Source: Planctomycetota bacterium
GTDB lineage: Bacteria > Planctomycetota > Planctomycetia > Pirellulales > Pirellulaceae
Length of the DNA: 5,398 nt
Direction of reading: 5' to 3'
NCBI GenBank assembly: GCA_026692885.1
Contig: JAPLNJ010000058.1
Span: 1-5,398 of the forward strand
Below the pieces are notes generated by a model, which saw only the letters and a program-made list of their open reading frames with translations, was not told the origin of the DNA and did no database searches. Below, piece after piece: positions 5,226 through 5,398 of this stretch. A program made the position numbers and the translations under genes. Each line of letters starts with the position of its first letter. The first letter of the stretch is position 1.

Positions 5226-5398
5226 CTAACGTGGTCCGTCGTGGACCAGCCATCGGACCTTGTACAGCCGCTCCTCCGGCAGTTGCAGCGTGCCTGCCGG
5301 AAGAAGCAGCCCCAAGGCATCGCTCCACCACGGCACAGCCGCCTGACGAGGACGAGATCAGGATGCGCGAGCCGCCGTCCACCGGCTTGCAGTCGTCT
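5226..5398 (-). pseudogene. Remnant of a DUF6528-like gene, frame-disrupted, 5' end outside window
   Basis: Two coding signatures sit in different frames. From the window edge, one frame reads DDCKPVDGGSRILISSSSGG followed by CAVVER, which I recognise as the early part of DUF6528-type beta-propeller-like proteins. A second frame reads WWSDALGLLLPAGTLQL then PEERLYKVRW, which looks like the C-terminal end of the same family, and stops at TAG (5226-5228). The second frame is blocked upstream by a TGA at 5358-5360; the first runs on as an uncharacteristic sequence to 5173. The signatures meet around 5321-5330. The roughly 200 residues expected between them are missing, so this looks like an internal out-of-frame deletion, not a simple one-base frameshift. 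A sequencing or assembly error is possible. The family assignment is from memory. The intact gene would have preceded the transglutaminase-like gene in the same cluster. Confidence 0.6.

Noticed and set aside
1..5398. CRISPR array, tRNA or rRNA
   Set aside because: There are no regularly spaced repeats, and no cloverleaf or rRNA-like sequence was seen on either strand.

Overview
The window looks like chromosomal DNA from a GC-rich planctomycete (Gemmata/Pirellula-like). The evidence is recognition of protein families, not a database match. Several proteins here resemble families I associate with that phylum: secreted proteins with a galactose-binding-like 'WKYLDDG' module, DUF2961 and DUF6528-like proteins, and small orphan proteins with CxxC motifs.

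Layout. (A) 1-911, minus strand: a two-gene unit. A zinc-ribbon-like protein with a poly-proline linker (300-911) lies directly upstream of a ParB/Srx-fold-like protein that runs off the window edge (1-289). A perfect AGGAGG overlaps the first gene's stop codon, so the pair is probably translationally coupled. (B) 912-1244: no convincing gene. It holds a strong hairpin followed by seven T (982-1035), bracketed by an exact 9-bp direct repeat, and an 11-bp perfect inverted repeat (1154-1193). (C) 1245-1753, plus strand: two small coupled genes. One encodes a 97-aa protein with a possible DNA-binding-type N-terminus and one C-terminal membrane helix; the other encodes a 67-aa cysteine-rich zinc-ribbon-like protein. 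(D) 1836-5398, minus strand: a cluster of exported proteins. In transcription order these are the damaged 3' remnant of a DUF6528-like gene (5226-5398), a galactose-binding-like plus EDR1/transglutaminase-like protein (3833-5116), a DUF2961/GH172-type glycoside hydrolase (2723-3778), a possible 39-aa ORF (2607-2726), and a polysaccharide lyase (1836-2591).

How it may work. Each complete gene in block D carries a signal peptide. A GH172-type enzyme next to a PF14099-type lyase suggests that the cluster acts on extracytoplasmic polysaccharide; the substrate cannot be read from sequence. The transglutaminase-like protein has an apparently intact Cys-His-Asp triad. Blocks A and C encode cytoplasmic or membrane-associated small proteins of unknown function, and nothing in the sequence ties them to block D.

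The most notable observations are: the DUF6528-like remnant, where N-terminal and C-terminal family signatures meet in different frames over one 10-bp sequence; the EDR1-like domain on an exported bacterial protein; the coupled zinc-ribbon/ParB-like pair with a possible one-base frameshift at its N-terminus; and the hairpin flanked by direct repeats.
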